5,356 nt of DNA from Clostridia bacterium (GTDB lineage: Bacteria > Bacillota > Clostridia > Oscillospirales > UBA644): assembly GCA_017424085.1 (NCBI GenBank), contig JAFPBP010000090.1, positions 1 to 5,356 of the forward strand, in the 5' to 3' direction. Position 1 is the first letter of the stretch, and every line of letters begins with the position of its first letter. The notes beneath the pieces are model-generated. The model saw only the letters and a program-made list of their open reading frames with translations. It was not told the DNA's origin and made no database searches. Below are positions 1 to 5,356 of the stretch, one piece after another. Both the position numbers and the translations under genes were made by a program.

Positions 1-248
1 AGGAGGTTCTCGCTTCGATTCTTTCGGTTGCGCAGGTTCCCCGTGAAGACGTGGTTGACCCCATCACCAACGCAGATCTGTACAATGCAGGGCTTCTCGG
101 CGGTCGGGACAGCGCCGCATTGCGGGCGGAATATCAAATTACATTGGGCTTGCCCTCCCGAATGTCTCCGAGAAAGTTTCTCGAGATCGTCAACGCCCTG
201 CGCACTCGGGAAGAGTTTCTGCGCGAGATGGCGGAGCGCATGATGTGA
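1..248 (+). CDS. rnmV: Ribonuclease M5, C-terminal fragment (5' end outside window)
   Basis: RNase M5 is the Toprim-fold endonuclease that trims 5S rRNA precursors in low-GC Gram-positive bacteria. Only the last 81 codons are here, with the first whole codon at position 3 and a TGA stop at 246-248; the catalytic Toprim domain lies upstream of the window. The visible part matches, from memory, the C-terminal domain of the Bacillus subtilis enzyme. It has an 'ITNADLYNAGLLGG' stretch (B. subtilis has 'ISAEDLIHAGLIGG'), then a basic helix with a conserved 'LG' and a final helical segment 'FLEIVNALRTREEFL'. The reading frame is open to the left edge, so the internal GTG at 51 is not a real start. 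The usual neighbour ksgA/rsmA does not follow; egsA does, after 83 nt. No convincing terminator follows the stop, so read-through into egsA is possible. Identification rests on motif recall, not on a search. Confidence 0.8.
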   Translation, partial: EVLASILSVAQVPREDVVDPITNADLYNAGLLGGRDSAALRAEYQITLGLPSRMSPRKFLEIVNALRTREEFLREMAERMM

Positions 249-271
249 CCGAGGTTTTACCAATTTTTTGC

Positions 272-300
272 TTGAAATGACGCTGTTGGCGTGTTACAAT
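272..300 (+). promoter_or_regulatory. Sigma-A promoter of egsA
   Basis: The -35 box TTGAAA (272-277) is followed by a 17-nt spacer and the -10 box TACAAT (295-300). A TG pair at 292-293 makes it an extended -10 promoter. Transcription would start near 307, giving a leader of about 25 nt before the egsA start. The spacing is ideal and each box differs from consensus by one or two bases. Confidence 0.8.
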
Positions 301-316
301 ATGAATAATAACGGTT

Positions 317-323
317 AGGAGAG
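317..323 (+). promoter_or_regulatory. Ribosome binding site of egsA
   Basis: AGGAGAG sits 8 nt upstream of the ATG at 332. It fixes that ATG as the start and fits within the short leader predicted from the upstream promoter. Confidence 0.8.
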
Positions 324-331
324 ATATCAGA

Positions 332-1609
332 ATGGATTTAACGAAAATTTTGAAGGACATGGAAAACTGCCCCTGCGGACGGGTACATACCTTTGATACC
401 AAGGTCGTTGAGATCGGAAGCGGAATTACCGCAAAAACAGGGGAGATCCTGATCAATGCGGGCTTTCCCAAGAAGATTCTTCTCGTTGCGGACGATAATA
501 CGTGGGCTGCCGCCGACGGGTTGTATCCTGCCTTGATCGAAGCAGGGTTCCACGTGAAGAAATTGATTTATGAAAACATGAAGTACGCCCGTGTGGAGCA
601 GGTGGTTGAGGTCGAGGCTCTGGCGGCTGACGTGGACGGTATTATCTCTGTTGGAACGGGTTCTCTGAACGATATTTGCCGCGTGGCGTCCTTCCGCACC
701 AAGAAGATGTTCTGCATTTTTGCCACTGCTCCCTCCATGGACGGCTTTGCCTCCGATACGGCACCCATCATCGAAAACAATTTCAAATCCTCCTGGCAAG
801 CGGCGCAGCCTGCCGTGATCATTGCGGACACCAAGATCCTTGCTGCCGCCCCCACGGAGCTGAAGTCCTCGGGCTTCGGTGATATGGTTGCCAAGTACAT
901 CGGTCTTGTGGACTGGAAGATCTCCACTCTGCTGACGGGCGAATACTACTGCGAAAACATTGCCGCTCTGACCAAGACCGCAACCGACCGCATTATGGCG
1001 CTGGCGGAAAAGGTTACCGAAAACAGCGAAGAGGCAGCGGGTGCAATTATGGAATCCCTCGTTATGACGGGGCTTGCCATGAAGCTTGCGGGCTGCTCCC
1101 GTCCCGCATCGGGCGCCGAGCACGTGGTTTCTCACTATCTGGAATGCTACAAGGTCATCCGCGGGATCTGGCCCGAATATCACGGCAAGAAGGTTGGCGT
1201 TGCCACCGTGCTTCTGAACCGTGCTTATTGGAACATTGCAAACAACGTGGAATCGGTTGATGCGATTGCAGATCCCACCGATTGGGATGAGGTCTACTCC
1301 AAGTACGACGCCGTCCTTCACGACGATATCAAGAAGCTCAATACTCCCACCATCACCGATCTGGTTGATCCCGCCGATCTGAAATCCAAGTGGCAACAGA
1401 TCCGTCAGATTATTCGGGAAACGCTCCCCACCGACGAGGTTCTGATGCAGAAGATGCTCGCCGCAGGCGCCGCTACCACCCCCGAAGAGGTCCACGTCCC
1501 CGAGGATCTTCTGGTGGATTCCCTGCGCTTCCATCCCTATATGCGTTACCGTATGCTTTTGACCCGACTGATGCCCATGCTTCAGCTGGATATCGTTGAT
1601 TTTATCTAA
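332..1609 (+). CDS. egsA: sn-Glycerol-1-phosphate dehydrogenase (AraM/EgsA family)
   Basis: This 425-residue protein belongs to the iron-alcohol/glycerol dehydrogenase fold and should reduce dihydroxyacetone phosphate to sn-glycerol-1-phosphate with NAD(P)H in the cytosol. Near the N-terminus is 'CPCGRVH' (residues 13-19), a motif I associate with the clostridial branch. The nucleotide-binding part includes the glycine-rich 'GTGSLNDICR' (108-117), followed by 'ATAPSMDGFAS' (131-141). The metal site is predicted to be D184 in 'GFGDM', H264 in 'SGAEH' and H284 in 'EYHGKKVG', by analogy with GldA (Asp, His, His). The B. subtilis homologue AraM is slightly shorter, at about 394 residues, and nickel-dependent. 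The start is supported by an AGGAGAG site 8 nt upstream and a dedicated promoter, and the stop is TAA, followed by a hairpin terminator. It looks monocistronic apart from possible rnmV read-through. Gene-family confidence is high; the substrate is inferred from the family. Confidence 0.93.
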   Translation: MDLTKILKDMENCPCGRVHTFDTKVVEIGSGITAKTGEILINAGFPKKILLVADDNTWAAADGLYPALIEAGFHVKKLIYENMKYARVEQVVEVEALAADVDGIISVGTGSLNDICRVASFRTKKMFCIFATAPSMDGFASDTAPIIENNFKSSWQAAQPAVIIADTKILAAAPTELKSSGFGDMVAKYIGLVDWKISTLLTGEYYCENIAALTKTATDRIMALAEKVTENSEEAAGAIMESLVMTGLAMKLAGCSRPASGAEHVVSHYLECYKVIRGIWPEYHGKKVGVATVLLNRAYWNIANNVESVDAIADPTDWDEVYSKYDAVLHDDIKKLNTPTITDLVDPADLKSKWQQIRQIIRETLPTDEVLMQKMLAAGAATTPEEVHVPEDLLVDSLRFHPYMRYRMLLTRLMPMLQLDIVDFI

Positions 1610-1622
1610 CCCATAAAAGATC

Positions 1623-1654
1623 AATCCCCGAGGAACGTTTGTTCTTCGGGGATT
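1623..1654. terminator. Hairpin terminator shared by convergent genes
   Basis: A 14-bp stem (1623-1636 with 1641-1654) encloses a GTTT loop and contains a CCCCG/CGGGG core. It starts 14 nt after the egsA stop. On the plus strand it is followed by TTCTTGT, and on the minus strand by TGATCTTTTATGG starting 13 nt after the stop of the repeat-protein gene, so it can serve both. One pair (1632/1645) is G-U in plus-strand RNA but A-C in minus-strand RNA, so the fold is somewhat stronger for egsA. The U-tracts are modest in both directions. Confidence 0.85.
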
Positions 1655-1667
1655 TCTTGTGGATTCT

Positions 1668-3764
1668 TTAGTTTTTGGATTGACCGATGACATTTCCGTC
1701 ATCATCGTATTCAACATAGCTTTGGCTTCCGTCTTCCGCGTAGGAGTAGACCTTCGTGGTCTTCAGCTTGCCCTTCTTGTCAAAGGTGGATTCCTCCTCC
1801 AGTTGACCGAATCCGTTATAAGTGTAGATGACTGTGGTGTAAACCTCTCCCTTGCGGTAATTGACCTTGGAGGTGAGGTATCCGTCGTAGTCATATTCCA
1901 GCTTTGTCAGGGGAACGCCATCCTTGTCGGAGATCAATTCCTCTTGGATTTGGTTGTCGGGGGTGTAGGTGTAATTGTATTGCTTCGTGTCTGCCGCAAG
2001 ATGGTCCGTAACGATCTTTCGGATGACGTTTCCGGAGCTGTCATAGGAGTAGATGTAGGTGAAAGTTTCTCTTCCCGTGACGTAAACGATTTCCTTGGTG
2101 ATCTGCCCGATTACGTCGAAGGTCTTATCCGAGGTCAAACGTCCGTTTTTATCGAATTCCGACTGCCCTGTCAGCATGCCGTCTGCGGCGTAATGGAACA
2201 GGTATTGGCAATATTCCCCGGTGACAAAATCCTCTGTCACCCGCACGGTCACGCTTCCGAGAACGTTGAACTGCTCCTCAAGGAAGCAGATCTCCTTGGA
2301 CGCTTCGTTGTACATCGTGACAGTTTTCTTCAGCATTCTTTGCAGATCGTCATACAGATAGGTCGTTTTCTCTGCAACGCTGCCGCTTGCGCTGTAACGG
2401 AAGGCTTCTGCAATCAAGCCCATGGTGTTGTAGGCGGCTTTTGCGATGATTCGGTTATTGGTGTCGAATTCCTCGGTCTTGAGGATGAGTCCGTTTGCAT
2501 CTCGGGTATAGACGGTGTAGCAGTCCATCAACGCATTGTTGTCGTTGTTGTAGGTGACCTTTCTGCTCACGTTTCCGGAAAGATCGTAATCGTATCCGTA
2601 GCAATAGGTCACGTCACCTGCGGAGTTCATGGCGGTTTCCTTGGTCACCAGGTTCTTGTTGTTGTAGATTCTGGTGATCTGCTCGATGACCGTGCTGTGT
2701 CCCGTATAATGAACGTATTTCGTGGGGTTTCTGTTTGTGTCGTATGCAAAGGTCTCGTAATCCCGTATCGCCCCATCGGTATTATAACGGGTGACCTTTG
2801 TAGGCAGACCGATGGTGGAATATTCGGTCTCGGTCCTGCTGACCAGCTTGTTATCCGCGCCGTAAACCGATTCCGAGGTGGGAAGCCCCGAGGGATTGTA
2901 CTCGTAACGCTTCCATTGCATCAGATTTTCGTCGCCGTCGTAAATCTTGGTTTCGATCACGTCGGTTTGCGAGTACGTGTTTACACGGGCGATCTTGCCG
3001 TTGGACAGGATCGTTTCATTGAGAACGTTTCCCTTGGTGTCGAGATTGAGGATCAGATTTTCAATTCGGTTGTCTTCCAGATAGTAGATCTTCTCGCCGT
3101 AAATTTCTGTCGGGTCTTGTTCGTTGCGGGTATATTTTACGGCGTGGATCAGTTTTTTCCCTTCGTAATAGGCGGTAAGATTGCGCATCCCCGCGTTATA
3201 CTGATGCGTGTAGTATCCGCGTACGGTTCCGTCGCTGTTGTAGACCGTTTCCTTGACGCAGTTTCCGTTTTTGAATTCGGCAATGGCTTTGACGTTCCCG
3301 AGGATATCGTACTGGGTCATCTTGATGATGTTCCCGTCAAAGGCGTATTCCTCCGTGGCATTTTCGATGGCGGCGCCCATGCCCCAGTAGTAGTAGGTAT
3401 GTCGGGTGCGATTTTCGTTGCGTGTCTTGAAGAACCCAACGATGCTCCAAATGATAAGCAAGAGAAGAATCAGCAAAACGATGCGGATGATCCACTTGCG
3501 GATTTTTCTGCGCTTGCGACTGCTTTCGGTAGAGGAGGGTGCCTTCCCTCTGTAGCCGCTTTTTCCGCGATGGCGTCTCGGCGCGTCTGCAGGGTTGATT
3601 ACGGGGGAAAATTTAATGGTTTCGCCCGTGGCTTCGTCAGGAGAGGCTTGCTCCGCCGCATCAAAGTCGGGGATGCTCATCTTCGCAAGCTCCTGCAGCT
3701 TTTCAAGATCCGCATATTTTTGTTCTTTTAATTTTTTCAGCTCTTCCAAATCTTTCGGATCCAT
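1668..3764 (-). CDS. Membrane-anchored YD/RHS-like repeat protein, function unknown
   Basis: I do not recognise a named family for this 698-residue protein. Residues 1-29 are highly charged and look helical (starting MDPKDLEELKKLKEQ). Residues 30-90 are low in hydrophobics and end in a basic block (RKRRKIRK, 83-90). One transmembrane helix spans about 91-112. With the basic block before the helix, the N-terminus should be cytoplasmic and the remaining 586 residues outside. From about residue 139 to the end the sequence is built of units resembling Y-D/N-x-x-G-x-V/L/I, for example YDILGNV, YNTDGAI, YDSSGNV and YDDDGNV. Landmark aromatics recur exactly every 26 residues from 289 to 471 (289, 315, 341, 367, 393, 419, 445, 471), with a second landmark usually 12 or 14 residues into each unit. 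This resembles the beta-hairpins of YD/RHS repeats, but there is no RHS core motif, no C-terminal toxin and no LPXTG sorting signal. The ATG at 3764 is chosen because AAAGGAA lies 6 nt upstream; the in-frame ATG at 3806 overlaps the promoter -10 box. Confidence 0.85.
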   Translation of the reverse strand: MDPKDLEELKKLKEQKYADLEKLQELAKMSIPDFDAAEQASPDEATGETIKFSPVINPADAPRRHRGKSGYRGKAPSSTESSRKRRKIRKWIIRIVLLILLLLIIWSIVGFFKTRNENRTRHTYYYWGMGAAIENATEEYAFDGNIIKMTQYDILGNVKAIAEFKNGNCVKETVYNSDGTVRGYYTHQYNAGMRNLTAYYEGKKLIHAVKYTRNEQDPTEIYGEKIYYLEDNRIENLILNLDTKGNVLNETILSNGKIARVNTYSQTDVIETKIYDGDENLMQWKRYEYNPSGLPTSESVYGADNKLVSRTETEYSTIGLPTKVTRYNTDGAIRDYETFAYDTNRNPTKYVHYTGHSTVIEQITRIYNNKNLVTKETAMNSAGDVTYCYGYDYDLSGNVSRKVTYNNDNNALMDCYTVYTRDANGLILKTEEFDTNNRIIAKAAYNTMGLIAEAFRYSASGSVAEKTTYLYDDLQRMLKKTVTMYNEASKEICFLEEQFNVLGSVTVRVTEDFVTGEYCQYLFHYAADGMLTGQSEFDKNGRLTSDKTFDVIGQITKEIVYVTGRETFTYIYSYDSSGNVIRKIVTDHLAADTKQYNYTYTPDNQIQEELISDKDGVPLTKLEYDYDGYLTSKVNYRKGEVYTTVIYTYNGFGQLEEESTFDKKGKLKTTKVYSYAEDGSQSYVEYDDDGNVIGQSKN
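1671..3350 (-). repeat. Protein-level YD-like repeat array (26-residue register)
   Basis: This marks the coding part for residues 139-698 of the membrane-anchored protein. Units are diverged in sequence, sharing mainly an aromatic, then Asp/Asn, a turn with Gly or Asn, and an aliphatic residue, followed by alternating strand-like residues. Between residues 289 and 496 there are eight consecutive 26-residue units without insertions. After that the register slips slightly (landmarks at 499, 525, 549, 574, 600, 624, 649 and 675, spacing 24-28). Before 289 it is less regular. Degeneracy at both DNA and protein level suggests an old array rather than recent tandem duplication. Confidence 0.75.
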
Positions 3765-3770
3765 AACAGC

Positions 3771-3777
3771 TTCCTTT
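3771..3777 (-). promoter_or_regulatory. Ribosome binding site deciding the repeat-protein start
   Basis: On the minus strand AAAGGAA ends 6 nt before the ATG at 3764. The upstream in-frame ATG at 3806 has no such site, so this element sets the start and shortens the longest possible frame by 14 codons. Confidence 0.8.
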
Positions 3778-3804
3778 CGTTGGGTGATGCTTGTCTTACG
3801 CTTC

Positions 3805-3833
3805 ATTATAACATATATTTTTCATAAATGCAA
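3805..3833 (-). promoter_or_regulatory. Sigma-A promoter of the repeat-protein gene
   Basis: Read on the minus strand, the -35 box TTGCAT (3833-3828) is followed by a 17-nt spacer and a perfect -10 box TATAAT (3810-3805), preceded by TGT as an extended -10. Transcription should start near 3798, leaving a leader of about 33 nt to the ATG at 3764. Confidence 0.8.
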
Positions 3834-3875
3834 CACGTGCCCGTAAAATGTACGGTTTCGTTCAATTTTTTTCAC

Positions 3876-3911
3876 AAAATACGGAGAAACCGAAGAAATT
3901 CTCCTTGTTTT
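3876..3911 (+). other. Weak terminator-like hairpin between divergent promoters
   Basis: GGAGAA (3883-3888) can pair with TTCTCC (3899-3904) across a 10-nt loop. The stem can be lengthened outward past one mismatch by AAAATA against TGTTTT. A T-rich run (TTGTTTTTTA) follows on the plus strand. It lies just upstream of the cls -35 box, so it is outside the predicted cls transcript. It could stop antisense transcription or be fortuitous in AT-rich promoter DNA. Confidence 0.3.
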
Positions 3912-3924
3912 TTACGAATTTCTT
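3893..3924. repeat. 9-bp perfect inverted repeat overlapping the cls -35 region
   Basis: AAGAAATTC (3893-3901) and GAATTTCTT (3916-3924) are exact reverse complements separated by 14 nt. The right arm covers the first two bases of the cls -35 box. Position and symmetry are compatible with an operator for a dimeric regulator, but the arms are AT-rich and no regulator gene is in the window. Confidence 0.4.
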
Positions 3925-3952
3925 GACAGAATTCCGTTAATTTTGAGATACT
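3923..3952 (+). promoter_or_regulatory. Sigma-A promoter of cardiolipin synthase
   Basis: A perfect -35 box TTGACA (3923-3928) is followed by an 18-nt spacer and a weaker -10 box GATACT (3947-3952), helped by a TG pair at 3944-3945. Transcription would start near 3959, about 25 nt before the cls ATG. Confidence 0.7.
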
Positions 3953-3970
3953 ATGGATGTAGTATTCATA

Positions 3971-3977
3971 AAGGAGG
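3971..3977 (+). promoter_or_regulatory. Ribosome binding site of cls
   Basis: AAGGAGG, a full Shine-Dalgarno match, lies 6 nt upstream of the ATG at 3984. It favours this start over the out-of-frame ATG at 3953. Confidence 0.9.
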
Positions 3978-3983
3978 ATCGAA

Positions 3984-5356
3984 ATGAGAAAAATATTCGG
4001 CTCGGTTTGGTTCCGCATTGCGGCACTGGTCCTTTCTGTGCTGTTGCAGCTGGGGGTTTACGTATGCCTGTTTCTGTTCTTTTCGGAATACGGGGTCTGG
4101 TTTACCGTAATTTGCTTCCTGTTATCCCTGATCGCCATCGGGCACGTGCTTTTGAAAAATATTATTGCCGAATACAAGCTTGCATGGGTTGTTCCCATTC
4201 TGTTGTTCCCCATTTTTGGAGGAGTGCTCTACCTGTTTTTCGGGCACTCGGTTCTGAATAAACGGGAGCGTCGCCGCCTCTCCGTTCTGTTAAATCGCCG
4301 TGAAGACGCACCGAAAGATCCCTCCGTCATGGAGGATCTTCGCAATCGGAATCCCGTTGCCGCACAACAGGCACAGTATCTGGAGCAGCTGTCTCACGCT
4401 CGTCTGACCGATCGAACTCAGGTAACCTATTATCCCGTGGGCGAGGCAATGCTTAAATCCCTGCTCGACGATCTTCGTCGCGCAAAGCGGTTCATCTTTA
4501 TGGAGTATTTTATTTTGTCGGATGGGGAAATGTGGCGCTCCATCCTATCGGTTCTGGAGGAAAAGGCACGAAGCGGCGTTGACGTTCGGATCATGTACGA
4601 CGATCTTGGGAGCCTGTTTGTTCTTCCCTCGGATTTTGCGGCAACCATGGCGGAAAAAGGGATCAAAACCTGCCCCTTCAATCGGTTCCGTCATATCTTC
4701 AATTCCCGCTTTAACAATCGTGATCACCGCAAAATATGCGTTGTGGACGGGAACGTGGGGTACACGGGGGGAATCAACATTGCCGACGAATACATCAATC
4801 TGAAATCTCCCTACGGTCATTGGAAGGATACTGCCGTTCGTCTCTACGGGAGGGGTGTCGCGGAATTGACGTCCATGTTCCTTGCCGCTTGGGACTATTT
4901 TGGCAATACCAACAGCACGCTTGCGGATTACCTTCCCACTGAGACCGCTTCCGCGTCGGGGTTCGTTTTGCCCTTTTCCAGCATTCCCGCGTCCCATGAG
5001 ACCTGTGGAAAGGGCGCCTATCTGAACATGATCAATAAGGCACGGGATTACGTATATATCACGACTCCCTATCTGGTCATCGACGGCAGTATGATCACCG
5101 CTCTGACTTCTGCAGCCAAGTCGGGAATCGACGTGCGTATCATTACTCCCGGGATCCCCGACAAGAAGATCGTATATTTTCTGACACGATCCTATTACAA
5201 GACCCTTCTGGATGCGGGTGTTCGCATTTTTGAATATACGCCCGGATTCATTCATGCGAAAAATTCCGTCTCCGACGATTCCACCGCCATGGTCGGAACG
5301 GTCAATCTGGACTATCGAAGCCTGTACTTGCATTTTGAATGTGCCGTCTGGATGCA
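3984..5356 (+). CDS. cls: Cardiolipin synthase (phospholipase D family), 3' end outside window
   Basis: The enzyme is a membrane-bound phospholipase D-type transferase that joins two phosphatidylglycerol molecules into cardiolipin and glycerol. The frame from ATG 3984 runs without a stop to the right edge, giving 457 residues; full-length relatives are around 480-510, so only the C-terminal end is missing. Hydrophobic segments lie at about 11-33, 37-57 and 67-87, the last containing 'YKLAWVVPILLFPIFGG', typical of Firmicutes Cls. Two HKD catalytic motifs are intact. The first is H248-x-K250-x4-D255, followed by 'GGINIADEY'; the second is H424-x-K426-x4-D431, followed by 'GTVNLDYRS'. The linker after the membrane segments is polar and basic (KRERRR, 93-98), consistent with a cytoplasmic catalytic domain. 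It is transcribed divergently from the repeat-protein gene, 219 nt between start codons, from its own promoter. Codon use includes TTA and CTA Leu codons, which egsA and the repeat gene nearly lack. Confidence 0.95.
   Translation, partial: MRKIFGSVWFRIAALVLSVLLQLGVYVCLFLFFSEYGVWFTVICFLLSLIAIGHVLLKNIIAEYKLAWVVPILLFPIFGGVLYLFFGHSVLNKRERRRLSVLLNRREDAPKDPSVMEDLRNRNPVAAQQAQYLEQLSHARLTDRTQVTYYPVGEAMLKSLLDDLRRAKRFIFMEYFILSDGEMWRSILSVLEEKARSGVDVRIMYDDLGSLFVLPSDFAATMAEKGIKTCPFNRFRHIFNSRFNNRDHRKICVVDGNVGYTGGINIADEYINLKSPYGHWKDTAVRLYGRGVAELTSMFLAAWDYFGNTNSTLADYLPTETASASGFVLPFSSIPASHETCGKGAYLNMINKARDYVYITTPYLVIDGSMITALTSAAKSGIDVRIITPGIPDKKIVYFLTRSYYKTLLDAGVRIFEYTPGFIHAKNSVSDDSTAMVGTVNLDYRSLYLHFECAVWM

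Noticed and set aside
251..270. Possible terminator after rnmV (GGT/ACC before a T-run)
   Set aside because: The stem would be only 3 bp, and the T-run runs directly into the egsA promoter, so it is not a credible terminator.
338..1717. 459-codon open frame on the minus strand
   Set aside because: It is the in-phase antisense of egsA, runs through the terminator hairpin, and its product is Gly/His/Asn-rich with no family resemblance.
1659..3731. 690-codon open frame on the plus strand
   Set aside because: It is exactly antisense and codon-aligned to the repeat-protein gene, begins inside the terminator region without a ribosome binding site, and its translation is a Val/Gly/Asp-rich sequence with no recognisable domain.
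1668..3764. Polymorphic RHS toxin or contact-dependent inhibition system
   Set aside because: There is no RHS core motif, no C-terminal toxin domain and no small immunity gene downstream; the repeats run to the last residues and the next gene is convergent egsA.
3841..3855. CCGTA-AAATG-TACGG small palindrome
   Set aside because: Five base pairs around a 5-nt loop is common by chance, and the T-rich run that follows is not adjacent, so it was not listed as a terminator or operator.
3953..4261. 102-codon plus-strand frame starting at ATG 3953
   Set aside because: Its start falls at the predicted cls promoter -10 region and it overlaps the cls N-terminus in another frame; the AAGGAGG site serves the ATG at 3984 instead.
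4545..5333. 262-codon open frame on the minus strand
   Set aside because: It lies wholly opposite the clear cardiolipin synthase gene, including both HKD motifs, with no promoter or ribosome binding site of its own.

Overview
The window reads as ordinary chromosomal DNA from a Bacillota (Firmicutes) genome, most likely a member of the Clostridia. The supporting signs are an RNase M5 tail, strong AGGAGG-type ribosome binding sites, sigma-A promoters with extended -10 elements, an AraM/EgsA-type glycerol-1-phosphate dehydrogenase and a Firmicutes-style cardiolipin synthase. Base composition looks balanced by eye rather than AT-rich. No genus can be named from the sequence, and I see no mobile element, CRISPR array, tRNA or rRNA.

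Layout, left to right. (1) Positions 1-248, plus strand: the C-terminal end of ribonuclease M5 (rnmV), cut by the window edge. (2) An 83-nt gap with a near-consensus extended -10 promoter, then sn-glycerol-1-phosphate dehydrogenase (egsA/araM, 332-1609, plus). (3) A 14-bp hairpin terminator at 1623-1654 shared by two convergent genes. (4) Positions 1668-3764, minus strand: a 698-residue protein I cannot assign to a named family. It has a charged cytoplasmic tail, one transmembrane helix and about 560 residues of YD/RHS-like repeats predicted to lie outside the membrane. (5) A 219-nt divergent regulatory region holding both promoters, a 9-bp inverted repeat touching the downstream -35 box and a weaker hairpin. 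(6) From 3984 to the right edge, plus strand: cardiolipin synthase, complete at its N-terminus and missing only its C-terminal end.

How the parts relate. Two of the four genes concern glycerophospholipids: EgsA makes sn-glycerol-1-phosphate from dihydroxyacetone phosphate, and Cls condenses phosphatidylglycerol into cardiolipin. They use opposite glycerol stereochemistry and have separate promoters, so a shared pathway is not shown. The repeat protein lies between them, convergent with egsA and divergent from cls, and is its own transcription unit. It is the least explained item here: its repeats fall in a strict 26-residue register over at least eight consecutive units, and there is no C-terminal RHS core or toxin domain.
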